From: Gnetum montanum
Lineage: Eukaryota; Streptophyta; Gnetopsida; Gnetales; Gnetaceae
NCBI GenBank assembly: GCA_015680685.1
Contig: MNCI01030652.1
Coordinates: forward strand, 950 to 64,949
DNA length: 64,000 nucleotides
Direction: 5' to 3'
This document shows, piece after piece, positions 12,824 through 23,156 of the stretch. The position numbers and the translations under genes are program-made. Below the pieces are notes generated by a model that worked only from the letters and a program-made list of their open reading frames with translations, made no database searches and had not been told where the DNA came from. How positions within the stretch are numbered: the stretch's first letter is position 1; the number at the start of each line of letters is the position of its first letter.

Positions 12824-12840
12824 CATCTCCCCCATGACTG
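12824..12840 (-). promoter_or_regulatory. Internal purine tract of element A
   Basis: The minus strand reads AGTCATGGGGGAGATG. It resembles the polypurine tract next to the 3' LTR, and matches 35249-35262 in element C including a downstream TGCTAAT. It may be a second plus-strand priming site; this is inference. Confidence 0.45.
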
Positions 12841-13025
12841 AGTGGAAAGGGAGAGATCTGAAATAATGAGCACCTATTTGAATTTCTAAGAAGTGCCCAA
12901 CTTCTCCCAATTGATGATCTTAGATTAAGGGGTGGAAGTTAGTGACGCTCATATTCTAATGTGTATATGCTTTCATTATGGGCATGGGTTTCCTCAGTTC
13001 GTTCCATGCATATTTTGTTGCTCCT

Positions 13026-13600
13026 TCAAGTAGTTGTCAACCACGGGGTGTCTACTATTGGTTGTGTGGCTACTACATACAGACATCTTTGTTGCAAAGT
13101 TTTAAGGGCACACCTATTACATGGAGGCATTTCCTCCATGTCATCACTTGATGAATCACTGTATGTGATGCATGGAACTTTCCTCTTCTCGATCTTTCCA
13201 TAAATTTTTATCTTAGAGATTTCCAAGGAAAGATCGTGGATCCTATGGCATGCGTCTACTGTACTAAGCCATGCCCTTCCCATTATAATTGGGAAGTCCC
13301 CTTCGTTATTATTAACTTCAATCACCAGGAAATCAGCTGGGTAAGACCAACCACACACAGTGGTAATGATGTCCTCCACCAATCCCAAGGGAATGATGAT
13401 GGACTAGTCTACCAGCTCTAGTTGAATGTTTCTCTTCTTAAGTTGGGGCAGGTTCCAGGCATGATACATCTCTCGCGAAATTAAGTTAACTCCGAAACCT
13501 AAGTCAAGAAGAGCCCTATGTGGTTTATTTCAAATGATTTGTAAATAGGTTAAGAAACTCCCAGGGTTAGTTAATTTCCTAGGAAGGTGGCCTACCTTGA
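13026..13600 (-). pseudogene. Aspartic protease domain of element A
   Basis: This is a retropepsin-like region that would cleave the Gag-Pol polyprotein. The active-site segment, near 13510-13480, reads LLDLGFGVNLIS, the DLG form commonly seen in Athila-type proteases. Downstream the open frame 13388-13026 carries GLVEDIITTVCGWSYPADFLVIE followed by DFPIIMGRAWLS, the flap and C-terminal strands typical of these proteases, with the terminal ILGR-like box read as IMGR. The same domain is seen at 53534-54061 and 28900-29300. A stop separates the active-site part from the open frame. No reverse transcriptase follows. Confidence 0.82.
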
Positions 13601-13601
13601 T

Positions 13602-16054
13602 CTAGTCAGTTACGGTATGCGTTAACATAACCATATGCGTTAAGCTTTGTTGGACTAAAGGGTGCTCTGAAGTGTTAGATGGTGGAGGAGTGTACATGGG
13701 CCCAATTGCTTGTTGTTGTGAGAGTTTGTCTGGGCTTTTGGTTCTGAAGAAAGGTCTTCTCTTTTTACAGTTGTTAGAACCAGTAGTAGGTTGAATATTT
13801 ACAGCTCTTGCAGCGTGACATTGATGTGGTTGAGGAGGAAGTTCCCCTTGCATTGTTGGAGTAGGAGGTGTTATGGGAAATACTACTAGTGGAAGAGGTG
13901 CGGATGGATTTGGAGGATGGTGTGGGTATGGAGTGTCTCCCGAAGGAGAAGGAGTCCTCCTAAGTACTCTCAAACTTGGTAGTGATGGTGGGGAGTTGAG
14001 TGACTCATAGAGTCACTTGGAGAAATCAGCTGCTACACATAATATCCATAAGGGTTGGGCTGCCGGTAAGGGTATTGATGTTTCGGCAATGGCATCCCCC
14101 ATGACTATGGGTATTGCCATTGTTGATGTTTTTCGATGGGTTGTGGTGGAGTTCCACTTGGATAATATGTTAAGGGTTGGTGGAACTACCTTGGGTTACC
14201 TTGTGGATAAGGTAACCTTCAGGGTGTCTGCTGTTGGTTGAGTCTTGGATTAAGCGCATACACCCCAGACTCCTGTAGATGTGAGATAATTGGACAACAT
14301 CCCTTAGGATGGTCATAGTGGCAGATCTCACATCCACCGTCATCTTCTGTGTTAGATTCCACAACCCCATCAGAGTTAGTGATTTTCCCCTTACCCTTGT
14401 TATGTGCAGGGCCTAAATCTCTCCACTTTGTCTTACCTTTGTCACTACTTTGTTCTACCTTAGACTCTTCTACAATTTTTAAGACAGTTTCAATTTTAGA
14501 GTCTAAGGAACTCCATATGTCATCTACCTTAGCTGCTATTTCTGTTATGAGCTTTTGAAGTGGCAAGATCTTCCTATTCACTAACTCTTTGATTGGTGAC
14601 TCATCCTCTTCATCGCAAAACTTCACTCCCTTCTTCTAAAGAGAGGGATCACGGTTGTACTCTTCTGCACTTTCCCTTTTTCGTAGCTCACCTTCTTCTT
14701 TTGCTACTTGCTCCAACAAGCGATGTACTTCATGGGCTCTAAGTTGTGAGAGTCTCCCTTGGGGATAAGTCCCAAGGGTTCTTCTAGTTTCATGCCTTAG
14801 CCCATCCATGATGTGGCAAAGTTAATCCTGCTGAGCATACCCATGGCCTGGGCAACAATGTAACAATGTGTAGTAGCAGGCCATGGTATCATCCAAGGGT
14901 TCATGAGTACCTTGCTTCTAGCCTTGGATCTACTTACGCAAATTGGACACTCTAGAGTACATCTGATACTTATTGTTAAACAGTTCTAGCATCGTACTCC
15001 ACCTCCTGATGGTTTCTAGTTCTAAGGACCGATACCAACTCTTTGCTTCCGTGGTGAGTGTCCTTGGGAACAACTTAAGTTTTTGCCACTCATTTTTTAT
15101 ATTTTTCAAGGCACAAGCATCGTGGAATGCCTGTAAATGATTTTATGGATCTGCATTGTATCCCCCTTCAAATCGTGGAATAGTGTTCATGTCTAAACGT
15201 TTGATTCGACTATCTTTTAAATGCCTTGTGGGAATCCTAACTGCCTCCGTTATGTCAAGCATACTTCAGGTTACGAGTAGGGGCTCTTCATGGTCATCTC
15301 TTTCATGATGCCTGTGATGTCTGTGTTGTTCCCTACTCTCCCTACATCCTTGCCCTTGTCCTCTCTCTCGACTTTCCCGTTGAGGTCTCTCATTTTTTCT
15401 ACCTTTATCCTCTCCATTTTGTTCATGATGGCTACATCCAGATGTGGAAGGAGAGGGTGAGTGATGTGGAGAAGGGGAAGAAGAAGGGAAACCATCACCA
15501 TGACAATGTTTCTTGCCTTCTCTATGGCTACTATGGCCCCGATTGTGGTGACAATCTAAGTGCCCGTCCTTAGCATGAGCGGTTGTTCCCTCTGTGAACA
15601 GTTGGTGTTCACGGGCATTAGAACCATGATTATGTATCGTTGATCATAGGTTTTGATACCCAACCTCCTCACCATCATTAGGAGGGGGAACATCATTTGC
15701 TAAAGAACCCGTTATAAGGGGTTCCTCATCTCCTATTTCGCTAAGGACATGCAGACCTTTGCCCTTCAAAAGTGTATGTTGACTCTCCTGCCTTGAGTCT
15801 CTCATACATTGTGCTTCTNNNNNNNNNNNNNNNNNNNNNNNNNNNNNNNNNNNNNNNNNNNNNNNNNNNNNNNNNNNNNNNNNNNNNNNNNNNNNNNNNN
15901 NNNNNNNNNNNNNNNNNNNNNNNNNNNNNNNNNNNNNNNNNNNNNNNNNNNNNNNNNNNNNNTTAGGACTTAGCTGATTTCGGCTATGTGTTTTAAGTTG
16001 CCGACTGTCTCGTGTATTGCCCTTAGGTGATGTGCTCTTGTGAGAAAAAGGCAT
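13602..16054 (-). pseudogene. gag of element A
   Basis: Capsid and nucleocapsid protein of an Athila-like element. The capsid core, near 15160-14640, includes WQKLKLFPRTLTTEAKSWYR and QGTHEPLDDTMACYY, matching the Retrotrans_gag type domain and the copies at 27300-27760 and 62960-63210. It continues as an open frame at 14626-14219 with a charged linker and a zinc-knuckle-like CEICHYDHPKGCC. A proline-rich tail lies at 13973-13602. A 144-N gap (15819-15962) lies in the N-terminal part. A few stops and a frameshift break it. The start at 16054 is only the first ATG of an open stretch 140 bases after the LTR. Confidence 0.82.
15819..15962. other. assembly gap (144 N)
   Basis: A run of N inside the gag of element A; the true sequence and its length are unknown. 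Confidence 1.
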
Positions 16055-16175
16055 TTTTATCAGTGTGTTATTTCACCATTATATAAATTTTCTCTTTTGA
16101 TTAACTCAAAGGTTTGTTAAGGCTCACAACAATGTGAATGATATCCTTATGTTCTATATGGTGCACAAACACTTA

Positions 16176-16195
16176 GTCCCTGGCAACGGCCCCAA
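16176..16195 (-). promoter_or_regulatory. Primer-binding site of element A, tRNA-Asp type
   Basis: The minus strand directly after the LTR reads TTGGGGCCGTTGCCAGGGAC. The complement of the plant tRNA-Asp(GUC) 3' end is TGGCGCCGTTGCCGGGGA, so it matches apart from a few changes. Athila-type elements commonly use this tRNA. Confidence 0.85.
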
Positions 16196-17123
16196 TGATG
16201 AGTGGCGAGGTACCCCTACACTCAACCATACAAAATGAGCATAGCACGGGCGATCTGGTCAAACTCCGCAAACTAAGTACCTACACGTCCCATGGAACAC
16301 TTGGGGTTAATCATTCGTTGTCTTCCCAGGCTTACTTGTGTTTGTCACGGTGTATGGTTAAGTAAGTCCGAGGTATATGATTTTTATATCTTTTTATGTT
16401 TTTCTCATATGCTATCAAGGTGAAGGGTTGAGAAACTAACTAACTCTAACTAATGAACTAAGTCTAAATTAACTAGTATTAGCATCCGTTCCCACTTACC
16501 GTACACACCCTAAACTATGCAACCACGGCTACCAAATGCTAATCGTTACTAGGATCACCACGTGTAACACACGTGCTCGAAGTGGTCATACTAAGGCACT
16601 TAACTAGCCTAAGCGTAATGAGTATCCATTCCTTGACTAGTCGTACACATCCTTAGATGCTCGTAATCAAGTTGTACTCATTCTGCATTCTAGGAGTTGA
16701 GGGTGAGAGAATCTAATCGTGATGAGCAACCGATTCCTTGATTAGCCGTACACATCCATAAATGCTCGTAATCAAGTCATACTCATGCCGTGCTACTGTA
16801 GGGTAATAAATAACAAGTAATAAATCCTATTCTATGCACTATAAGGTTTATCCACAAAGCTCATCTTTATTTCCATACACAACTTGCATTCAGGTACAAT
16901 GTTGCTCGAATAAAGATCCGTTCACTTGGGGACTCCTACTACGGGCACATGGAAGATATTCTATCTCTGGAGTGATCAATCTACCAAAGTTTCCCTACTT
17001 CTAGCCTAGGATGGGAAATAAGGGGAGTGATGCCTCTTATTTATAGATTTGGTGGCAAACCGCGATATCACGTACGCGACATCGCAGGGGACGACGTGAT
17101 ATCATAGCAATCACGTCTCATCA
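16196..17123 (-). repeat. 5' LTR of element A (928 bp)
   Basis: A direct copy of 9932-10942 with the same termini and a TATA box near 17038-17046 (minus strand CTATAAATAAGAGG). Target duplication TAAAT follows at 17124-17128. Confidence 0.92.
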
Positions 17124-17128
17124 TAAAT

Positions 17129-18837
17129 AAACAATGAAACCCATCTATTTAAGATATGGAAATGAATATATTATTATTAAAATAATTAGTTAATGATCCA
17201 TATAAATATTACATTCTTCACACAAAACACACTAATCAAATACATCATCCACTTAATTACTAACTAGGAGTTTGGATGAATTGCTTATCCTAGGGCCTTA
17301 TGGCAAGCAAATAAACATACATGATCACATATATTTTTAATCATTTCTTTGCATAAAATAAAGAATATATTTGCTAATAAATAAATTTAATTATCATATT
17401 AAAACAAGAATGAATACATAACATTGTACCTTGCATAAAAGGCAATTCTAATTCTGATAAAATGTACAAACCATTCATTATGCAATAAAAGATTTACTAT
17501 AAGAAGACTTCAAACTTTCCAAGATGCACTATCCTCAACACACAATTGAAAGAAGATAATTGTGCATCTTAAGTATTTTTAAATGCTATATAAGAATACT
17601 AACGTACACATTAATAATGAAGAGAGTTATAACACTTATGTTTGTCCATCATTTATGTCAAAGAGAAAAAGTTGTTACTGCCTCACATCATTGTCTTTAG
17701 AAGAATGTTTCCATGTAAAATTCAACCAATGTTTTCTCTATTTTAAGGCATTCTAAATTTGGCACACAAAGTTTGAGGATAGGACCTAAATATTTTGTAA
17801 TCCATTATGAATATATGGAAAAATGATAGCCTAAAAATAGATCTAAAACTATAATTATCAACATGCGTTGTGAAAGTAGGGATTTAACAAGGCCTTCTTC
17901 AAACTAAGGCAATGTTAGTCTTTGGAATTTATTTTAAGTAGGATCATGGGAAATAAATTACTAGTCATAAAAAAGTAATTCTTATCTTATGCAAAAAAAG
18001 AGAATGGACAGTCTTTGACATCTTTTATTAAGAAAAAAAAGAGAGGAATTGTTTATGATCATTATTTTCTGGAATTAGAAAAAATAGTAAATAATAGATA
18101 AAAATCATTAGAAATGAAATAGTCTCTATACTATAAATAATCATCATTAAATAATTAAAATTTTGATTTTGGGAGTAGAAAAAAAGGAAAATCACATGCT
18201 CATAATCTAAATGAAAAGGAGAAAGAACAATAAAATTTGATATGTATCAAGCTTAAACACCATGATGGAGTAACACAGTATCAAACTTTTGCAATCTTAA
18301 CAATTAAACTTTTCTAACCTCTGATTTTTTCACATTGAAAGGAATGTAAACTTTAATAAAGGACCATTTAACAATGAGTTGGGACATGGAAACTCTCTTA
18401 AAACCCATAAAAATGACCATAAAAATGCTTAGTAAAACATAGCATGTGCACTTCACTTTCTATGTATAAAAGACACCAAAAATTATTAATATGCATAACT
18501 TATTTTTATTTTTAAGTGAGTACTTAATGGACCATTTGGCCATCAAGCTATTACACACCAAATCCCTTTAAGCCTATAGCATTTTGTACCCTATACAAGA
18601 AGAACATTAGGATTAGATGAAATGATGGGGTCTAACAACATAAAGCACCTCCAAGAACTAAGCTCTTATAGCCCATACAAGAGACCACTGGCCTTAGATA
18701 GAATGATCAAGGTCATTCCTTACGAATGATCACAAAAATAAGAAGTACTAGATGCACATGATCCAAGAAAATGCTAACTCATAAGCCCAATACATGCATG
18801 TCAAAAATCATATGCATGACTCATCAAAGATTTTATG
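17129..18837. other. unassigned AT-rich sequence
   Basis: I see no gene or element boundary. The sequence is A/T rich with many short A runs, and is the shared flank of elements A and H. Confidence 0.55.
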
Positions 18838-18842
18838 CATGA

Positions 18843-19806
18843 TGTTAGAGTTTTGTCTTATGTCTCTAAGATAAATTTAATTATATCAAGATCATTTAGG
18901 TTATGAGAAAACCTAATACATATCTTCTAGATTAATTAATTTATCAATATATATCTTTCATAATAATATCATCCACATTCTACAGTCATTCTTAATATCC
19001 TTAATCTTGTTACAAATCTCTCATTTGTAACATATTCTTCTTCTTCTTCTTCTCTTTCTTCTTTGATACATATTTACAATGCCTTGTCACATCTCTTACT
19101 CATGATAGGTCTAGTGAGAATTTTCTCAATTGATTAGTCTTATGTGCATAGGGCCTTCTTGAGCTTCTCAAGGATCCACAGCGTAACCTATTATGAACTA
19201 CTACCTCAATCATAGCATGTCCCTTCTTCGTAGTCATCTTCAACATTTCATTGGAATCTTCTAGATGGTATTCTCTTCCTCTTTAGGAAACTTGACTAGA
19301 TTACAAATGGTTTACCTTGGGTCTTCTTATCTTATTTAGGAAACTAGATCCTTCATCACTTCTTTCTCTTGCAAATCATTTTACAAACTTCTAGCTTCTA
19401 GTATAGTCATCACAAGTTTATGGATAGTAATGACTTCTTTCTTTAATTACATTCCTTAGTGTTGAATGCTTTTCTTACTTTGGACATGTCTCTTTGAATT
19501 ATTGTGGTTTTAATTCTGATTATCTTTTGTGTAATGCTTCATCCAATATTTTTTCTTATGAGTTATCATTACTAGTCCATACTATCTTCCTTTTATCCTT
19601 TTTCTGTTCCTTGGAACTTATTCTTCTCCTTACATATTTTATTTCATAACTTAATTCTTGGCTTCTTATATTCCATAGGAAAGGTCATAATATTTTGCAC
19701 AATAAGCCACATCCTTTGGTTATAACTTGTTAAAAAGTAATTACAGACAACCTTGGGTCATTATGAAACTAATGATTGTACATCATGTTACGATTATATT
19801 CTAACA
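18843..19806 (-). repeat. 3' LTR of element H
   Basis: It pairs along its length with 22200-23151. It carries a TC-rich run near 19035-19070. Confidence 0.9.
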
Positions 19807-19816
19807 TTTTCCTTCA
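19807..19816 (-). promoter_or_regulatory. Polypurine tract of element H
   Basis: The minus strand reads TGAAGGAAAA right next to the 3' LTR start. Confidence 0.6.
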
Positions 19817-20741
19817 AGTATTAGTTTTGTAAAATTGTTTTTTATTTTGATGAATGTTATTGTTGTTTTACAAATCATAAAATATTTCATTGTGTCTAGT
19901 CATAAAGCATTATATATTCATAAGAATTAATGTAATTACTCCCCTTCACTCATGAATTCTTATAAATAAGAAATGTGTAGCACATAGTAAACACAAGGAA
20001 CTACTGCATTCCATTAACTTCAAAATGGAAAAATGTACATTTTGGAGTGTTAATATTTGAAATGGACAAAGTGAACTCCATTTTTGTGATAATAAATGAT
20101 TTAAAGGCAACTAGGTATTCATCAATTTCAAGTGAAACTTCAACAATAGGAATGGGATCAGATGCTAACTTAGTAGTGGAAGGAGGAAGCACTTCAACTT
20201 CTGGTACATTTTGAGAGGATTCTAAATATGGGTTTTCTTGCTATTATTACTTCATTGATACCTTAAGCACTTCCATTTCCTTTTTTAGTGTTTCAATTTT
20301 TCCTAATAAGACTTCACTTCTTATTCTTTGAAGATTAGCTATTGTTTATATGCCTCGATTATTGAATTTGCAACATAAATTCTCTTCTTAGCTTCCTAGA
20401 TGTTGACCTGAAGTGACTAATTTTCTAACACTAATTTTTGATTTTTTGTACCAAGATCTTTAATTTCTTATTTTAACTTAAATTCTTTGTCATTTAATTC
20501 TTCCTTCTCTCATAAGTGTTGTTCTTTAATCTTCGTAATTTTCTATTCCTTTTCCTTTGTATTTAGAGTTTTTTAACTAGGTCCTTGATCCAATAATTAT
20601 AATTTAGGCTTGATATACTCTTTGTACTTTGCCACTATTTGAGAAAACTTCTAAAAATCTAATTTTATCTTAGTATATTTGCTAATTTGATTTTGTGGAG
20701 AAGTTTCTCATTATTCCTTCTTATTCTCTATTAATGATAGA

Positions 20742-20811
20742 TTCTTGATAGCCATTCAACTTTCATCATCTTTGCTTTCTTGATAGCCATTCAACTTTCA
20801 TCATCTTTGCT
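20742..20811. repeat. 35-bp perfect tandem duplication
   Basis: TTCTTGATAGCCATTCAACT and the following 15 bases occur at 20742-20776 and again at 20777-20811, inside element H. Confidence 0.9.
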
Positions 20812-20853
20812 ATTTGTAACTTACCTTAATGCTACATAGTGAATCATAGATTC

Positions 20854-20965
20854 AACATAAAGATACACTATAGCTCTCATATAAAACTCAATATAGAACA
20901 TACTCAAGAATCTATGATTTACCTTATTTTCATCATATATGAGAGCTCTAGTGTATCTTTATGTT
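20854..20965. repeat. 29-bp inverted repeat in element H
   Basis: The arm 20854-20882 (AACATAAAGATACACTATAG...) is the reverse complement of 20937-20965 with one mismatch, separated by 54 bases. It could form a hairpin in the transcript. Confidence 0.85.
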
Positions 20966-21033
20966 CTACTGCTTGTTTTCATCTTTAGTGTTCTACTGCT
21001 TGTTTTCATCTTTAGTGTTCTACTGCTTGTAAC
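20962..21033. repeat. 27-bp tandem repeat, about 2.6 copies
   Basis: The unit TGTTCTACTGCTTGTTTTCA plus TCTTTAG occurs at 20962-20988 and 20989-21015, then in part from 21016. Confidence 0.88.
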
Positions 21034-22188
21034 TTTCAAGAATCTATCTTTACCTTATTGGTTGGACACTAGGCAGTAGAACATACTCAAGATTTTCCAA
21101 AACAAGCATTATAGTCAATGTGATGAAAATTTTCTTTCCAGCAAAAATTGCATTCGAATTTATCCTCGTTTCTAGATTCATCTTGTTCTTAAGATTAGGT
21201 GCTTAAAGAATGATACGAATGGATTTCATAGGACTTATGAATGGTAATCTTTAGTGAAATGTGCATAAAATCCTTGCTCTAAAACCACTCAAATCCTTGT
21301 TGTGAAACTATGCCCAACTCTTACCTCTCAATTGTAAATTTAGGGTTTTTTTTACCTTTGTTTATGACATTTATGATTACTTGTGTTATTGACATAGTAA
21401 TTAATGCTTATGAAAATGATCATTTGTAGGGCCAAATTTTATTTTAAAGATATACCCTTTGTTTATTTTCTATTACACAACATGATCTTACAAAGTTTTA
21501 ATTTAAGTCTTATGATGAAATAGCTTATTTCTCTCATACATTGCAAAGGATGGGCTTGACATAATGTAATCTTGGGTAATAGGATTTAGAGTAATTAGCC
21601 CTTTCAAATTTAGAATATTGGAGCTTGTTCTTGCATCCTTGAAACCAATCATAAGGCCTTCTTGCTTGCCTCTTATTATCGTTTCCTTATCCTTGCTTAT
21701 CCACATATCCTCTTTTAGGATCTTCCGCTATCTTTGAGTGTCATATCAATTCGTCTAACTTGTCTTCCATTTGTAGGAGTATATAGATAATGTACTCCAT
21801 ATAATTTTCAAGGAGTGGATGATGTTGAGTATCCTTCTTTTGATCAATAAACATCATAGAAGACTCTAATAGTCTTTCTAAGGCCATCTTCAAGATGTTC
21901 ATTTGCTCGCAAACTTGCTCCATGATTTTGTTTTGTCCTTCTATTGTATTTGGATCTTTCTACTTTCTTATTTTTAGTAATATATTAGCCTATGTTTTTT
22001 TCCTTACACCTATGCCTTCATATATAGGGTCTAATTAATTAACTATTCAATATAACTATCTTATATAACTATGCTTTGTTTACGAATCATTGTGATTTCT
22101 TGACACATCACTTCATTATGAATTCAACAATTCTAGCTTTATTTTTTTCATAACTGTCTATTCCTCATAATCAAGTTTCAAACTCTTA

Positions 22189-22199
22189 CTTCAATACCA
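22189..22199 (-). promoter_or_regulatory. Primer-binding site of element H (partial tRNA-Met type)
   Basis: The minus strand reads TGGTATTGAAG immediately after the LTR. The first six bases match the initiator-Met primer site; the rest has diverged. Confidence 0.6.
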
Positions 22200-23151
22200 T
22201 GTTAGATTTTGGTTTTACGTCTTTAAGATAGCTCTAATTATATTAGATTCATCTAAGTTATGAAAAACTTAACACATAACTTATAGACTAAGTAAATCAT
22301 CAATATATATCTTTCATAATAATATCATCCATATTATGTAGGTTTTCTTGATATCCTTAATCTTTTTAAGAATATCTTCTTCATAAGATATTATTTTTTT
22401 TCTTCTCTTTCTTCTTGGCTATATTCTTATGATACCTACTTTTGCCTATTACTCATGATAAGTCCAATGGGAAATTTCTCAATTAGTCAATCTTATGTGG
22501 GTTGGGCCTTCGTAGGCTCCTTAAAGATCTATAGCTTGATTTGGTATGGACTACTACCTCAATCATAGATTATTCCTTCTTTTTAGTCATCTTCATCATT
22601 TCATCATAACCTTCTGGATAGTCTTCTCTTCCTCTTTAGGAAACTAGACCAAATTATGAGTGGTTCATCTTGAATCTTCTTATCCTATTTAGAAAACTAG
22701 ATCATTCATAACATGTTCTTGAAAATCATTTTATAACCTTCTAGCTTCTTGGACTATCATTATGAGTCCATGGATCATAATGACTCCTTTTCTTAATTAC
22801 ATTATTTAGTGTTGATTGCCTTTCTTACTTTGGACATGTCTCTTTGAATTCTCATGATTCTAATTTTAATAGTCTTCTATGCAATGCTTCATCCAATATA
22901 TTTTGTTATTATTCATTGTTACTTGTCCATCCTATCTTCCTTTATCCTTTTGTTGTTCCTTATTATTCTTCTCCCCACCCACTTCACTTCATAACTTAAT
23001 TCTTGGTTTCTTATGTTTCATGGGTATGGTCATAATGATTTGCATAATAAGGCATATCTGTTTGTTATGACTTATTTAGAAGTAATTACAAACAATATTG
23101 GATCATTACGAAATTGATGATTGTACATCATATTACAATTATATTATAACA
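22200..23151 (-). repeat. 5' LTR of element H
   Basis: It pairs with 18843-19806; target duplication CATGA follows. Confidence 0.9.
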
Positions 23152-23156
23152 CATGA

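Larger units (their letters stand above)
9932..17123 (-). mobile_element. Element A: Athila-like Ty3/gypsy element, pol deleted
   Basis: Both LTRs (9932-10942 and 16196-17123) start TGATGAG and end CTCATCA on the minus strand. The element is bounded by a perfect 5-bp duplication TAAAT (9927-9931 and 17124-17128). Read on the minus strand the order is 5' LTR, tRNA-Asp primer site, gag (16054-13602), protease (13600-13026), an internal purine tract (12824-12840), a conserved non-coding block, the polypurine tract and the 3' LTR. Reverse transcriptase, RNase H, integrase and the env-like ORF are missing: the purine tract follows protease within about 200 bases. It therefore depended on other elements for replication, or was deleted after insertion. 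An assembly gap of 144 N lies inside gag. Confidence 0.93.
20000..21923 (-). pseudogene. gag-like remnant of element H
   Basis: A decayed frame on the minus strand. It starts near 21923 with MEQVCEQMNILKMALERLLE, a helical stretch 270 bases inside the 5' LTR. Near 21152-21102 it shows CNFCWKENFHHIDYNAC, which looks like a damaged zinc knuckle: the first two cysteines are kept, and a Tyr stands where the last Cys would be expected. Further on, near 20530-20290, is a charged heptad-rich segment (coiled coil) with several stops. An open tail lies at 20192-20001. No capsid core was recognised with confidence, so gag identity rests mainly on the cysteine motif and position. Confidence 0.5.
18843..23151 (-). 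mobile_element. Element H: small LTR element with gag-like remnant only
   Basis: Two direct repeats (18843-19806, 964 bp; 22200-23151, 952 bp) begin TGTTAGA and end TAACA. The element is bounded by a perfect CATGA duplication (18838-18842 and 23152-23156). On the minus strand the right LTR is followed at once by TGGTATTGAAG, a partial tRNA-Met(i)-type primer site, and the left LTR is preceded by the purine tract GAAGGAAAA, so the element runs on the minus strand. The 2.4-kb interior holds only a decayed gag-like frame. No protease, reverse transcriptase or integrase fits. The plan is that of a TR-GAG non-autonomous element. The LTRs are visibly diverged, so the insertion is old. Confidence 0.9.

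Noticed and set aside
20742-21033. CRISPR-like run of short repeats
   Set aside because: Repeats are directly adjacent with no spacers and sit in a plant retroelement; they are simple tandem duplications.
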